Positions 1 through 8,465 of a DNA stretch of 35,700 nucleotides are shown piece by piece. Within the stretch, counting starts at the first letter, position 1. Each line of letters begins with the position of its first letter. A model generated the notes under the pieces. It saw only the letters and a program-made list of their open reading frames with translations, did no database searches and was not told where the DNA came from. A program made the translations under genes and the position numbers. This DNA is from Bacteroidota bacterium. Its GTDB lineage: Bacteria > Bacteroidota > Bacteroidia > UKL13-3. The DNA is taken from contig CANKGI010000003.1 in assembly GCA_947481365.1 (NCBI GenBank), positions 1-35,700 on the forward strand, in the 5' to 3' direction.

Positions 1-35
1 ATTTAAATATACTTTCAGTTTTCTTTTTTTTATTC

Positions 36-58
36 ATACTTTTTTTAGAAAAAAGTAT
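36..58. repeat. AT-only inverted repeat
   Basis: ATACTTTTTT (36-45) and AAAAAAGTAT (49-58) form a perfect 10-bp stem with a 3-base loop. It sits at the end of the leftward transcription unit. No run of T follows the stem on either strand beyond the stem itself, so its role as a terminator is uncertain. Confidence 0.35.
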
Positions 59-203
59 TGCAAACCAGCCTGCCATATTGCAGCTTTCCGGCTGGCAGGA
101 AAGCGGACGATTTAATACGCTTCGATGACTGCTCGCAAAACCCAACCGCCTCTTGGGCAACAGTCATCCCCATTGCGCAAAAGGCTGCCGCGCCAAATCG
201 TCC
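45..203. repeat. GC-rich nested inverted-repeat element with a 42-codon ORF
   Basis: This stretch is clearly richer in G+C than its surroundings and holds several inverted repeats. GGACGATTT (105-113) pairs with AAATCGTCC (195-203). Inside it GATGACTG (124-131) pairs with CAGTCATC (161-168), and innermost CCCAA (141-145) pairs with TTGGG (153-157). To the left, GCTTTCC (83-89) pairs with GGAAAGC (98-104), competing with CCTGCCA (69-75)/TGGCAGG (93-99). On the minus strand a 42-codon frame starts at ATG 173 and stops at 45-47; it begins MGMTVAQEAVGF and has no signal or motif I recognise. The element lies just downstream of the leftward T9SS gene, so it could fold in that transcript and act as its terminator. 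It may instead be a copy of a dispersed palindromic repeat family; copy number cannot be judged from one window. Confidence 0.5.
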
Positions 204-232
204 ATTTGCTCACGCGCAATGACATTAAGATT

Positions 233-1660
233 TTATTTTATCACCGACACCTTTTGTGTTTTAATTAAACTGCCTGCTGCATCTTTTATGTAAACAAAAT
301 ACAACCCTTGCGACAATTCTTGTAAGTTGATGGTTATGTTATTTGTAAAAGAAATATTTGATGTAACGGCTTTACCTGTTAAATCAAATAATTGTGCGGT
401 AATTTTTTGGTTGCTGCTTGTTTGTATATTTAATATTGAGGTTGCCGGGTTGGGGTAAATAGTAATCGCTTCTGTCTGTTTATCTCTTTTGGTTTCATCA
501 ATTCCCAAATAAGCAAACTCTCCTTTTTCATTTAGTTTAACAATATATAATTCTGCATTGGCAGTATCTAATAAATTTGATACTCCTGAACCAACAATGC
601 TATTATCGGGCAATTGCAAAATAGAATTCAAATAACACCTAGTTTGATTATACCAGAATATTTTTTGAATGTTCAAGTTGCTGTCAATTTTCATAAAATA
701 ACTTCCCCCTAACAGGCAGCCATTATCACTTGTTGCAGTAACAACATATACATTTGCAAGTAATGTATCTCCAACGCGTGGATTAAAATAATTAATATAC
801 TTAATAATATTTCCATTCAAATCTATTTTGAATAAAGTACTTTTCATCGGAATGGTAGCACTGTTATAATCCGCTAAAAGCAGAATGCTATTGCTATCTT
901 TTGACAAACATGAACTCAAATATCTGCTATATGGATAAATAAGCGGTTTGCTTATTTTAATATTGAAAGCCGTATCCATCTGTACAAAATATAACGAATC
1001 CCAATACGTTACTACAAACATGTCGTAAATGGTATCGTTGGGTTGAATAAGGTTAATAATGTATTCAAATTTTGGAATTTTTAACTCCTTCTTTTTAAGA
1101 GTATATCCATCATTGCCAATTTCGATTAAAAGTGGATATGATGTGTATGTAACAACACTATCAAGTTTACCCCATACGTAGCCATAGATCAAAGCTGAAT
1201 TATGATTATTGCGTTTTGTTATACCCATGCACTTGGACTCGTGAGTACCTGTATAAACTGAATCCCATAAAAGTTGTCCGTTCTTAGATAATTTGATTAC
1301 TCGAAAGTTTGCAAGAGCAGGACCCTTTTCAGTGGTACCAGCAATTAGAAGATTGCCATCTTGCATTTCAATACAACCAGACACATCATCGTTAATACCT
1401 GGTTCGCCATAGTGTTGTTTCCATAATATGTTACCGCACGAATCAATTTTCACAATAGCCATGTCTGTGGTGTTACCGCTTGATAAAACAGTGTCATAAC
1501 AAGACATCACAGTTAAAAAACCGCCATCATTTGTTTGAATATGGTAAGTCCTATGGGTAATTACATCAAGGTAGTAATTGTAAATATGCTCAAAAGTGCA
1601 TTGCCCAAATGCTACACCCGAAAAAACTAAAAAGCATACAATTAACTTATACCTCAACAT
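233..1660 (-). CDS. Secreted protein with T9SS type A (Por) C-terminal sorting domain
   Basis: A 475-residue secreted protein. A signal peptide is visible at residues 1-19 (basic start, hydrophobic core, cut before QCTFEH). The body holds repeated strands of the type IVKIDSCGNILW and VIKLSKNGQLLW, which recall beta-propeller repeats common in Bacteroidota secreted proteins. From about residue 399 comes a typical type IX secretion sorting domain, starting IYPNPATSILNI and ending with LSQGLYFVYI and the basic tail KTQKVSVIK. Such a domain directs the protein through the outer membrane, after which it is cut off and the protein is often attached to surface lipopolysaccharide. The function of the body is unknown. 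The gene is transcribed away from the glycan cluster, sharing a 122-base divergent spacer with it. Confidence 0.9.
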   Translation of the reverse strand: MLRYKLIVCFLVFSGVAFGQCTFEHIYNYYLDVITHRTYHIQTNDGGFLTVMSCYDTVLSSGNTTDMAIVKIDSCGNILWKQHYGEPGINDDVSGCIEMQDGNLLIAGTTEKGPALANFRVIKLSKNGQLLWDSVYTGTHESKCMGITKRNNHNSALIYGYVWGKLDSVVTYTSYPLLIEIGNDGYTLKKKELKIPKFEYIINLIQPNDTIYDMFVVTYWDSLYFVQMDTAFNIKISKPLIYPYSRYLSSCLSKDSNSILLLADYNSATIPMKSTLFKIDLNGNIIKYINYFNPRVGDTLLANVYVVTATSDNGCLLGGSYFMKIDSNLNIQKIFWYNQTRCYLNSILQLPDNSIVGSGVSNLLDTANAELYIVKLNEKGEFAYLGIDETKRDKQTEAITIYPNPATSILNIQTSSNQKITAQLFDLTGKAVTSNISFTNNITINLQELSQGLYFVYIKDAAGSLIKTQKVSVIK

Positions 1661-1665
1661 TTAAT

Positions 1666-1673
1666 CAAATATA
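1666..1673 (-). promoter_or_regulatory. Possible -7 box (TATATTTG) for the T9SS protein gene
   Basis: Read on the minus strand, this is TATATTTG, an exact fit to the Bacteroidota -7 element TAnnTTTG. It lies only five bases before the ATG at 1660, which would give a nearly leaderless transcript. No TTTG lies at the usual distance upstream (the nearest is 29 bases away). This may be chance in AT-rich DNA. Confidence 0.25.
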
Positions 1674-1782
1674 ACTTTTGAGTGTAATAAATATTGTATT
1701 TGCAAATAGAACAAAGTTGAAAAACATGTTGAAAGCAATATTTAGCGGTTCGGTTCAAAACAGCTAATTTAGCAGCGTTTCA

Positions 1783-2841
1783 ATGCACACTCAAAAGCAA
1801 CTTTTTATAAACGGCAGATTTTTAACACAACGTATTTCGGGGGTTCAATCCTTTGCCCGCGAAGTATGCCGTGAGTTAATGGCGCAAAAGCCAATTACCA
1901 TTTTGGTTCCGGCAAATGCACAATTAATTGATGACGAGTTTGCAAATTGCATTAAACGTGTTGGTTTGTTTGGCGGGCATTTATGGGAACAATTGAGTTT
2001 GCCACTTTTTATGGCACAGCAAAAAAATGCCATGTTGCTTAATTTGTGCAATACCGGTCCTTTGATGGTAAACCAACAAATTGTTACCATTCACGATTTG
2101 GCATTTCTCAAAAATCCATCGTGGTTTCATCCTGTGTTTAGCAAAGTGTATTCGTTTTTGATACCGCAACTTGCCGAGCGAAGCCAATTTATCATCACCG
2201 TTTCGGAAACCATTAAACAAGAAATTGAACAAAAATTTGAAGTTGATGCGAATAAAATAATTGTCGTTGGAAATAAAGTTTCGGCACAATTGCTCAATTC
2301 AAAATCCATTGAAGCATTTGATGAACGAATCCAACCCCAAAACTTTTTTTTAATGGTTGGATCGGATAATCCTCGAAAGAATTTTCTCTTTGTTGAACAA
2401 ATTTTTTCTGAAGAACATGTTGATTCAAAACTGGTGATAGTTGGCGGTAGCGATAAATCATTTAACAACACAACACACACCGAAAATAAAAATATCATCC
2501 GCTTACATTATACCGATAACTCTACTTTGTTGTGGTTATATAAAAACGCCAAAGCGCTTATCAATCCATCGTTGTACGAAGGTTTTGGTATTCCGAATAT
2601 TGAAGCGATGGCAATGGGTTGCCCGGTAATTTGTTCGGATATAAAAGTTTTTAAAGAAGTGTGTGGCAATGCCGCTTTTTATTTTTCACTAGATAAAATT
2701 GATGAGCTAAAAAATTGCATAGCCCAATTGAATGAAAGAAGTGAATTGACAATCGAAAAAATACATACCGGTAAAAATATTTTCGAAAAATATCAGCATG
2801 AAAACCGTGTTGCTAAAATTTTAAAATTATTGGAAGCATGA
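1783..2841 (+). CDS. GT4-type glycosyltransferase (GT-B fold)
   Basis: A cytoplasmic glycosyltransferase of 352 residues, a usual length for family GT4. The N-terminal half carries the acceptor-side start NGRFLTQRISGVQSFARE with the glycine-containing loop. The C-terminal half carries the donor-binding signature YEGFGIPNIEAMAMG, in which E266 and E274 form the EX7E motif that contacts the nucleotide sugar. It likely adds one sugar to the lipid-linked glycan; donor and linkage cannot be read from the sequence. It is the first gene of a rightward operon, and its stop overlaps the start of the next glycosyltransferase in an ATGA junction at 2838-2841, which points to coupled translation. No Shine-Dalgarno sequence is evident. 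Confidence 0.9.
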   Translation: MHTQKQLFINGRFLTQRISGVQSFAREVCRELMAQKPITILVPANAQLIDDEFANCIKRVGLFGGHLWEQLSLPLFMAQQKNAMLLNLCNTGPLMVNQQIVTIHDLAFLKNPSWFHPVFSKVYSFLIPQLAERSQFIITVSETIKQEIEQKFEVDANKIIVVGNKVSAQLLNSKSIEAFDERIQPQNFFLMVGSDNPRKNFLFVEQIFSEEHVDSKLVIVGGSDKSFNNTTHTENKNIIRLHYTDNSTLLWLYKNAKALINPSLYEGFGIPNIEAMAMGCPVICSDIKVFKEVCGNAAFYFSLDKIDELKNCIAQLNERSELTIEKIHTGKNIFEKYQHENRVAKILKLLEA

Positions 2842-3944
2842 AAATCGCATTGGTTCAAGATTGGTTTGTAGTGAATGGTGGTGCCGAAAAGGTGGTGCGC
2901 GAAATTGTGAATCTTTACGATGACATTGATATTTTTTCGTTGGTTGATTTTTTGAGTGCCGAAAACCGTGAGCAAATTTTAAAAGGTAAAAAATCAAACA
3001 CATCGTTTCTTCAATATTTTCCTCTTTCAGAATTTGGTTACCGAAATTATTTGCCGTTGTTCCCAACTGCAATTGAGAGTTTAGATTTTAGCGGATATGA
3101 TGTAATTATTTCATCATCGTACACCGTTGCAAAAGGCATTACCAAAACAAAAGATCAGTTACATATTTGCTATTGTCACTCGCCTGTACGATACGCATGG
3201 GATTTGGAAGAACAATATCTTGCACCCTTAAATTTTATCAAGAAATTTATTGCAAGGATAACTTTAAAATACATTCGCAAATGGGATTTAAAATCGAATA
3301 AAAGTGTAGATGTTTTTATAGCCAACTCGCATTACGTTGCCGAGCGCATCAAACGAATTTACCATCGCGATTCAATGGTTTTGCATCCTCCGGTTGATAC
3401 ATCGAGCTTTACACCTTGCGAAGAAAAAGAGAATTATTATTTTACCTCGGCACGTATGGTTCCGTACAAAAAAATTGATTTGATTATTGAAACATTTAAT
3501 GCGTTGCCAAATTTAAAATTAGTTGTTTCGGGCGATGGACCTGATTTAAAAAGACTTCAGCATTTAGCAAAAAGCAATATCACGTTTACAGGATTTCTTA
3601 AAAAAGAAGAACTGATAACAAAAATGCAAAAAGCAAAAGCATTTGTACTTGCTGCCGATGAAGATTTTGGAATTACCAGTTTGGAAGCGCAAAGTTGCTG
3701 TACACCTGTTATAGCCTTGAAAAAAGGTGGATATCTCGAAACAGTTGTTGAAGGAAAAACAGGCGTATTTTTTGAAGAAGATTCGGTAAATTGTTTGAAA
3801 AATGTAATTTTAGGATTTGAAAATATAAATTACGCCTTTAGTAAAGATGATTTTTTAAATAACGTAGAAAAATTTTCAATACAGCATTTTAAAAATGGTC
3901 TTAAAAAAATTGTAGATGAGCATATACATGCAAAGAGTTGGTAG
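2838..3944 (+). CDS. GT4-type glycosyltransferase, WbaZ-like
   Basis: A 368-residue glycosyltransferase of family GT4. It starts with MKIALVQDWFVVNGGAEKVV, the glycine loop typical of the WbaZ-like group of mannosyl/rhamnosyl transferases in O-antigen clusters. A conserved CHSPVRYAWD segment follows near residue 112, and the C-terminal Rossmann half has FTSARMVPYKK and the EX7E motif with E275 and E283 (EDFGITSLE). It overlaps the upstream GT4 by 4 bases and the downstream ligase-like gene by up to 29 bases, so the three are very likely one transcript. Sugar specificity is not known; mannose would fit the GDP-mannose enzyme elsewhere in the window, but this is inference. Confidence 0.9.
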   Translation: MKIALVQDWFVVNGGAEKVVREIVNLYDDIDIFSLVDFLSAENREQILKGKKSNTSFLQYFPLSEFGYRNYLPLFPTAIESLDFSGYDVIISSSYTVAKGITKTKDQLHICYCHSPVRYAWDLEEQYLAPLNFIKKFIARITLKYIRKWDLKSNKSVDVFIANSHYVAERIKRIYHRDSMVLHPPVDTSSFTPCEEKENYYFTSARMVPYKKIDLIIETFNALPNLKLVVSGDGPDLKRLQHLAKSNITFTGFLKKEELITKMQKAKAFVLAADEDFGITSLEAQSCCTPVIALKKGGYLETVVEGKTGVFFEEDSVNCLKNVILGFENINYAFSKDDFLNNVEKFSIQHFKNGLKKIVDEHIHAKSW

Positions 3945-5214
3945 AATAATATTTTTTGTACTGTGTGCATTGGCAGGATTTCCTTTGTTGCCTGTTGGTG
4001 CAACATCGGGGCTTATTGCGTTATTTTTTTTACTGAGCATTGTAACTGCAATTTCAAATTACAAAACTTTTAACCTTAAACTTTCTGGCGAACTGCTGGT
4101 TTATATCCTACCTTTTCTCATCATATTTGTATGGACAATATTTATTGATGGTTCGAGTGAAGCACATTTTTATTTACAGCGATCGTTGAGTTTATTGGTT
4201 TTTCCGCTTTCATTTTTTTTGTTGCCTTTTCAGTTTTCACTCAATCAAAAAAATATTTTCAAAATTATTTTCATCACTTCCACGCTTTTGGTGTTGGTGT
4301 ATGGCGAAGTTACAGCCATTCAATTTTTGTTCTCACATGTTGGGCCAAATGAGTTTTGGGCAACTCCGGCAGAGATGTTTAAGCATCCATCATTATCTCA
4401 TTTACTACGTTCAACATTCGAAAACACAACAACCATTCATCCTACTTATGCTTGTTTGTATTTAGGTATTTCATTTTTGTTTGTGTTCGAGTATTTTCTT
4501 GAAAATTTCAGAGAATTTACCGTTTCAAAAAATATTGGTTACGCATCACTACTTATTTTTATTATAGTTCTTCAAGTAATTTTAGCATCCCGAACTCCCT
4601 TTATCGGCACAGTTATTTCGGCTTTTATCTTGTTTGTTATTTATCAAAAAAACAAACTCTATATACTTTGGGCAGGAATCGGAATTGTTGTTTTTACTGT
4701 TTTGCTATTTATGCTGGTTCCATCCTTTTCGGCACGATTAAAAGAAATTTCATTTGAGAATTTTACTTTATCCACTTCAAAAAATGCCGATTCGTTTAAC
4801 CTGCGAACTGGAATTTATAAATGCAGTATTGATATCGTTGAAGAAAATTGGCTAACTGGAGTGGGGCCAGGAAATGTGCAAGCCAAACTTGATGAGTGTT
4901 ATGGAAAAATATCGTCAACCGTTTATAACGAAAGAAAATATGACACCCATAATCAGTTTTTAGATTATTGGGCCGGAATGGGCATTTTAGCGCCTTTATC
5001 GCTCCTGTTCCTGCTTTTGTTCATATCTTATAAAAACCTAGCCTATAAAAATTATATCCCATTCTGTTTGTGTATTTTATTTTTTGCATCAATGTTGACA
5101 GAAAATATTTTGATTAGGCATCACGGGGTTGTAGCTTTCGCCTTTATTATGAGTTTTTATATTTTTACAAAAAGTCATAAAGAAGAATTAGCCAACCATA
5201 AACCGGTAAAATAA
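3916..5214 (+). CDS. O-antigen ligase / polymerase family membrane protein (WaaL/Wzy type)
   Basis: A 432-residue polytopic membrane protein with about ten or more hydrophobic helices, the right size for the Wzy_C/O-antigen ligase family. The family's large periplasmic loop lies around residues 275-350 and ends with DTHNQFLD, where H345 matches the conserved histidine of WaaL proteins; the conserved arginine is probably that in ASRTPFIG before the loop. WaaL moves finished glycan from undecaprenyl diphosphate to lipid A-core, while Wzy polymerises repeat units with the same fold, and the sequence alone does not separate them. The Wzm/Wzt exporter in the same cluster favours the ligase role. 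The start at 3916 overlaps the upstream gene by 29 bases; the ATG at 3928 gives a shorter overlap and is also plausible. Confidence 0.85.
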   Translation: MSIYMQRVGRIIFFVLCALAGFPLLPVGATSGLIALFFLLSIVTAISNYKTFNLKLSGELLVYILPFLIIFVWTIFIDGSSEAHFYLQRSLSLLVFPLSFFLLPFQFSLNQKNIFKIIFITSTLLVLVYGEVTAIQFLFSHVGPNEFWATPAEMFKHPSLSHLLRSTFENTTTIHPTYACLYLGISFLFVFEYFLENFREFTVSKNIGYASLLIFIIVLQVILASRTPFIGTVISAFILFVIYQKNKLYILWAGIGIVVFTVLLFMLVPSFSARLKEISFENFTLSTSKNADSFNLRTGIYKCSIDIVEENWLTGVGPGNVQAKLDECYGKISSTVYNERKYDTHNQFLDYWAGMGILAPLSLLFLLLFISYKNLAYKNYIPFCLCILFFASMLTENILIRHHGVVAFAFIMSFYIFTKSHKEELANHKPVK

Positions 5215-5216
5215 CT

Positions 5217-6563
5217 TTGACCCGATATTCAAGATATATCAAAGTAATCAGCATCATCAGCGATATCATATTGCTCAATGTTTGCTTTGTGGCTGTGTTT
5301 TATTACAAGTTTCATGCTTTTCACGATCCGTTTACATTCATGCTTTTTTATGTAAACGTGGCATGGATATTTTTGATAGCTGCCATTAAACCTTACGATA
5401 TTTCGCGAACATCAAAGTTGTTTGTGATTTTGCGTTCGTCATTTTACGTAATTACCTCACACATATTATTGGTATTTGCCTATTACGTTTTCCTGCAAAC
5501 GTATCGTTACTCGCGTGAGCTGTTGGTTCTATTGTATTCAAGTTTGTTCATCTTAACATTTGTACTCAAAATAGTTTTCTTTTTTGTACTCAAATGGGCA
5601 CGCGAAAAAGGATACAATTACCGAAATATTATTGTAGTTAATCAAAGTGAAAATCCTGTTGAGTTGCAATCATTTTTTAAAACACATCCGGAATATGGAT
5701 ACAACATCAAAAAAGTAATTACGGCTAAAAATATTCAAGTCAATATTCTTGAAGAGATAAAATCATTTTGCTTACAAAATGAAATTCACGAAATATTCTT
5801 TTCGATGTCGGTAATGGAAAGTCAATCTCTTTTAGATTTGATGAATTTTGCCGAAGATAATTTTATCAAAATTCGTTTGGTTGCCGATTTTAAAGGTGTA
5901 TCTTTTTCGGAAATGGCACTCGAAAAATTTGGAGAAGTACCTGTTTTAAAAGTGCTCACCACACCACTTGACGATTGGGATAAGCAGTTACAAAAAAGAG
6001 CTTTTGATATCTTTTTTTCGTTGATGATTATGATTTGTGTGCTCAGTTGGCTTATACCAATTCTTGCCATCATCATTAAACTAACATCACGCGGACCGGT
6101 ATTTTTTAAACAACAACGAACAGGTAGAGACAATCGTCCTTTTTGGTGTTACAAATTCAGAACGATGTACGTAAATGAAAAAAGTGATACGGTTCAGGCA
6201 ACTCAAAATGATCCGAGAATTACTGCAATTGGAAATTTTTTACGTGACTCAAGCATTGATGAAATGCCACAGTTTTACAATGTACTAATTGGCGATATGT
6301 CGGTTGTGGGGCCACGTCCACATATGCTTAAACACACCATAGATTTTTCTGAAGAACTAGATAAGTTTATGGGTCGTCATCAAATTAAACCTGGCATTAC
6401 CGGATTGGCACAATCAAAAGGTTATCGTGGTGAAACATCCGACTTTGAAAAAATAAAAAATCGTGTTAAGCTCGATTTGTTTTATGTAAAATATTGGTCG
6501 TTTACACTCGATATAAAAATCATTTTCAACACATTGTTTTCTTTATTTAATACCAACTCATAA
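5217..6563 (+). CDS. Polyisoprenyl-phosphate hexose-1-phosphate transferase (initiating glycosyltransferase)
   Basis: A 448-residue protein of the WcaJ/WbaP type, which transfers a sugar-1-phosphate (often glucose-1-P or galactose-1-P) to undecaprenyl phosphate and so starts the glycan. The first 130 residues hold four membrane helices, followed by a Rossmann-like region near 135-250. The catalytic sugar-transferase domain starts at KRAFD (260-264) with its re-entrant helix, then FKQQRTGRDNRPFWCYKFRTM, the acidic pair D348-E349 (SIDEMPQF), GPRPH (365-369) and KPGITGLAQ. The start codon appears to be TTG at 5217, two bases after the upstream TAA. The first ATG in frame would remove the first membrane helix, so TTG is preferred. 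It is part of the 1783-8465 operon. Confidence 0.9.
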   Translation: MTRYSRYIKVISIISDIILLNVCFVAVFYYKFHAFHDPFTFMLFYVNVAWIFLIAAIKPYDISRTSKLFVILRSSFYVITSHILLVFAYYVFLQTYRYSRELLVLLYSSLFILTFVLKIVFFFVLKWAREKGYNYRNIIVVNQSENPVELQSFFKTHPEYGYNIKKVITAKNIQVNILEEIKSFCLQNEIHEIFFSMSVMESQSLLDLMNFAEDNFIKIRLVADFKGVSFSEMALEKFGEVPVLKVLTTPLDDWDKQLQKRAFDIFFSLMIMICVLSWLIPILAIIIKLTSRGPVFFKQQRTGRDNRPFWCYKFRTMYVNEKSDTVQATQNDPRITAIGNFLRDSSIDEMPQFYNVLIGDMSVVGPRPHMLKHTIDFSEELDKFMGRHQIKPGITGLAQSKGYRGETSDFEKIKNRVKLDLFYVKYWSFTLDIKIIFNTLFSLFNTNS

Positions 6564-6569
6564 ATCTGG

Positions 6570-8465
6570 ATGCTCAATCAAATATTTGATAAAATAAGAA
6601 AAGTAAAAAGATCGCAAGGACAAATGTGGATGAATGGCAATTTCACTTTTTTCAGGCTGTTTATCATGTTGAAATCGCGCACTGGACAAAAGAAAATACT
6701 CAAATTTATTATCAAAGTCATTCAATTTATACTTCAACTAGTATTTGGTATTAAGACGAAAGAAACAAAAGATTATGAGTTATGGATGAAGAAAAATTAT
6801 CCTGATGAACAAAAGTTAAACCAATACAAAAATGAACTTTCCTCCTTTTCATTTCAGCCTAAAATAAGTATCATTTTACCTGTTTATAATACTCCTATAA
6901 ACTACTTAATAGAAGCACTCGATTCGGTTATCAATCAAATTTATCCCAATTGGGAATTGTGTATTTCTGATGATTGCTCTACTGATAATATGATCCGTGA
7001 AATGATTATTGAATATGCAGCAAACGACAATCGAATCAAATATGTTTTTAGAGATGTAAATGGCCACATATCATTAAACTCGAACAGTGCGCTTGAAATT
7101 GCTACAGGTGATTATATTACTTTTTTAGACCATGATGATAAGCTTTCATTAGATGCACTTTTTCAAAATGTAAAAATTTTAAATAACAACAGAGAAATTG
7201 ATTTCATTTATTCTGATGAAGATAAAATAGACAAGAAAGGTCATCATTTTGCACCACATTTTAAACCCGACTGGTGTCCGGATAATCTCTTGTCAAGAAA
7301 TTATATTTGCCATCTTGTTGTCGTAAAAAAATCGCTCATTGATCAGGTAGGTGGATTCAGAGCAGGCTTTGAAGGAAGTCAGGATTACGACTTACTGCTG
7401 CGATTAACTGAAATTGCTAAAATAATATATCACATACCAAAAATACTTTATCACTGGCGACTGCACAGTGAATCAACATCATCAAACATTGATGCAAAAC
7501 CATACGCATTTAATTCGGGTGAACTTGCACTTCAGAAAGCAATAGAGAGAAGAGGAATAAAAGGCAAAGTAAATTTGATTAAAAATTCTCATGGTTTTTA
7601 TACTATCAGATATGATATTTTTAATAAAGGAAAAGTTTCTGTTATCATCCCTACAAAAGACAAAGCCGATTTATGTGAAGTAATTATCGAATCGATTTTC
7701 AGACTAACAAGTTATCCCGATTTTGAAATTATCCTGATTAATAATAACAGCAGCGAACAATCATTTTTTGATTTCGTAAAAAAGTGGGAAGAAAAAGAAC
7801 CCGAACGTTTTAAATGTATTCACGATAATGATGTATTTAATTACTCGCGTTTAATTAACAACGGAGCTAAAGTTGCCAAAGGAGAATATTTTTTGTTACT
7901 GAACAACGACATGGAAGTGATTCATGAAGATTGGATGACTGCACTTGTTGAATATGCACAATTTGAAACAAGCGGAGCCGTAGGTGCCCGACTAATTTAC
8001 CCCAATGATACCATACAACATGCAGGAGTAATTATTGGCTTAGGAGGAATAGCTGGTCATCATCATGTGATGTTTGATAAAGATGCTCCAGGATATTATT
8101 TCTACTTAATTGCCACAAGTGATTTTTCGGCTGTTACTGCTGCTTGTATTATGATTAACAAAAATAAATTTAATGAAGTTGAAGGGTTTGATGAAAAACT
8201 TGCGGTTGAGTTTAATGATGTTGATTTTTGTTTGAAGCTTAAAGAAAAAGGATACAACAATATATACCTTCCTCATGTAACGCTGTATCATTACGAATCT
8301 ATTTCTAGAGGGCATCCGCACCTTACAAAAAAATCATATCAGCAGCATTTGAAAGATGTAAATCTATTTAAAAGTAGGTGGCAAAAATATATAGATAACG
8401 ACCCTTGTTATAATCCTAATTTATCAAAAATATCGAGCGAGTACAAGGTGAATTTAGATGACTAA
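6570..8465 (+). CDS. Double-domain GT2 glycosyltransferase
   Basis: A 631-residue protein with two GT-A (family GT2) catalytic domains in tandem. About 95 residues of basic and hydrophobic N-terminal sequence come first. Domain one begins at SIILPVYN (residue 100) and has DDCSTDN and the metal-binding DHDD at 187-190. Domain two begins near residue 358 (VSVIIPTKDKAD) and has the DXD-position motif LNNDME with D447, plus the acceptor-side EFNDVDFC. Two-domain enzymes of this kind can add two different linkages or build an alternating chain, but whether both sites are active is not known. It follows the initiating transferase after six bases and ends the rightward operon. Its TAA overlaps the stop codon of the opposing gene. 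Confidence 0.9.
   Translation: MLNQIFDKIRKVKRSQGQMWMNGNFTFFRLFIMLKSRTGQKKILKFIIKVIQFILQLVFGIKTKETKDYELWMKKNYPDEQKLNQYKNELSSFSFQPKISIILPVYNTPINYLIEALDSVINQIYPNWELCISDDCSTDNMIREMIIEYAANDNRIKYVFRDVNGHISLNSNSALEIATGDYITFLDHDDKLSLDALFQNVKILNNNREIDFIYSDEDKIDKKGHHFAPHFKPDWCPDNLLSRNYICHLVVVKKSLIDQVGGFRAGFEGSQDYDLLLRLTEIAKIIYHIPKILYHWRLHSESTSSNIDAKPYAFNSGELALQKAIERRGIKGKVNLIKNSHGFYTIRYDIFNKGKVSVIIPTKDKADLCEVIIESIFRLTSYPDFEIILINNNSSEQSFFDFVKKWEEKEPERFKCIHDNDVFNYSRLINNGAKVAKGEYFLLLNNDMEVIHEDWMTALVEYAQFETSGAVGARLIYPNDTIQHAGVIIGLGGIAGHHHVMFDKDAPGYYFYLIATSDFSAVTAACIMINKNKFNEVEGFDEKLAVEFNDVDFCLKLKEKGYNNIYLPHVTLYHYESISRGHPHLTKKSYQQHLKDVNLFKSRWQKYIDNDPCYNPNLSKISSEYKVNLDD

Noticed and set aside
5822-6133. 103-codon minus-strand frame inside the initiating transferase gene
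   Set aside because: Antisense to the conserved sugar-transferase domain, with no supporting context.
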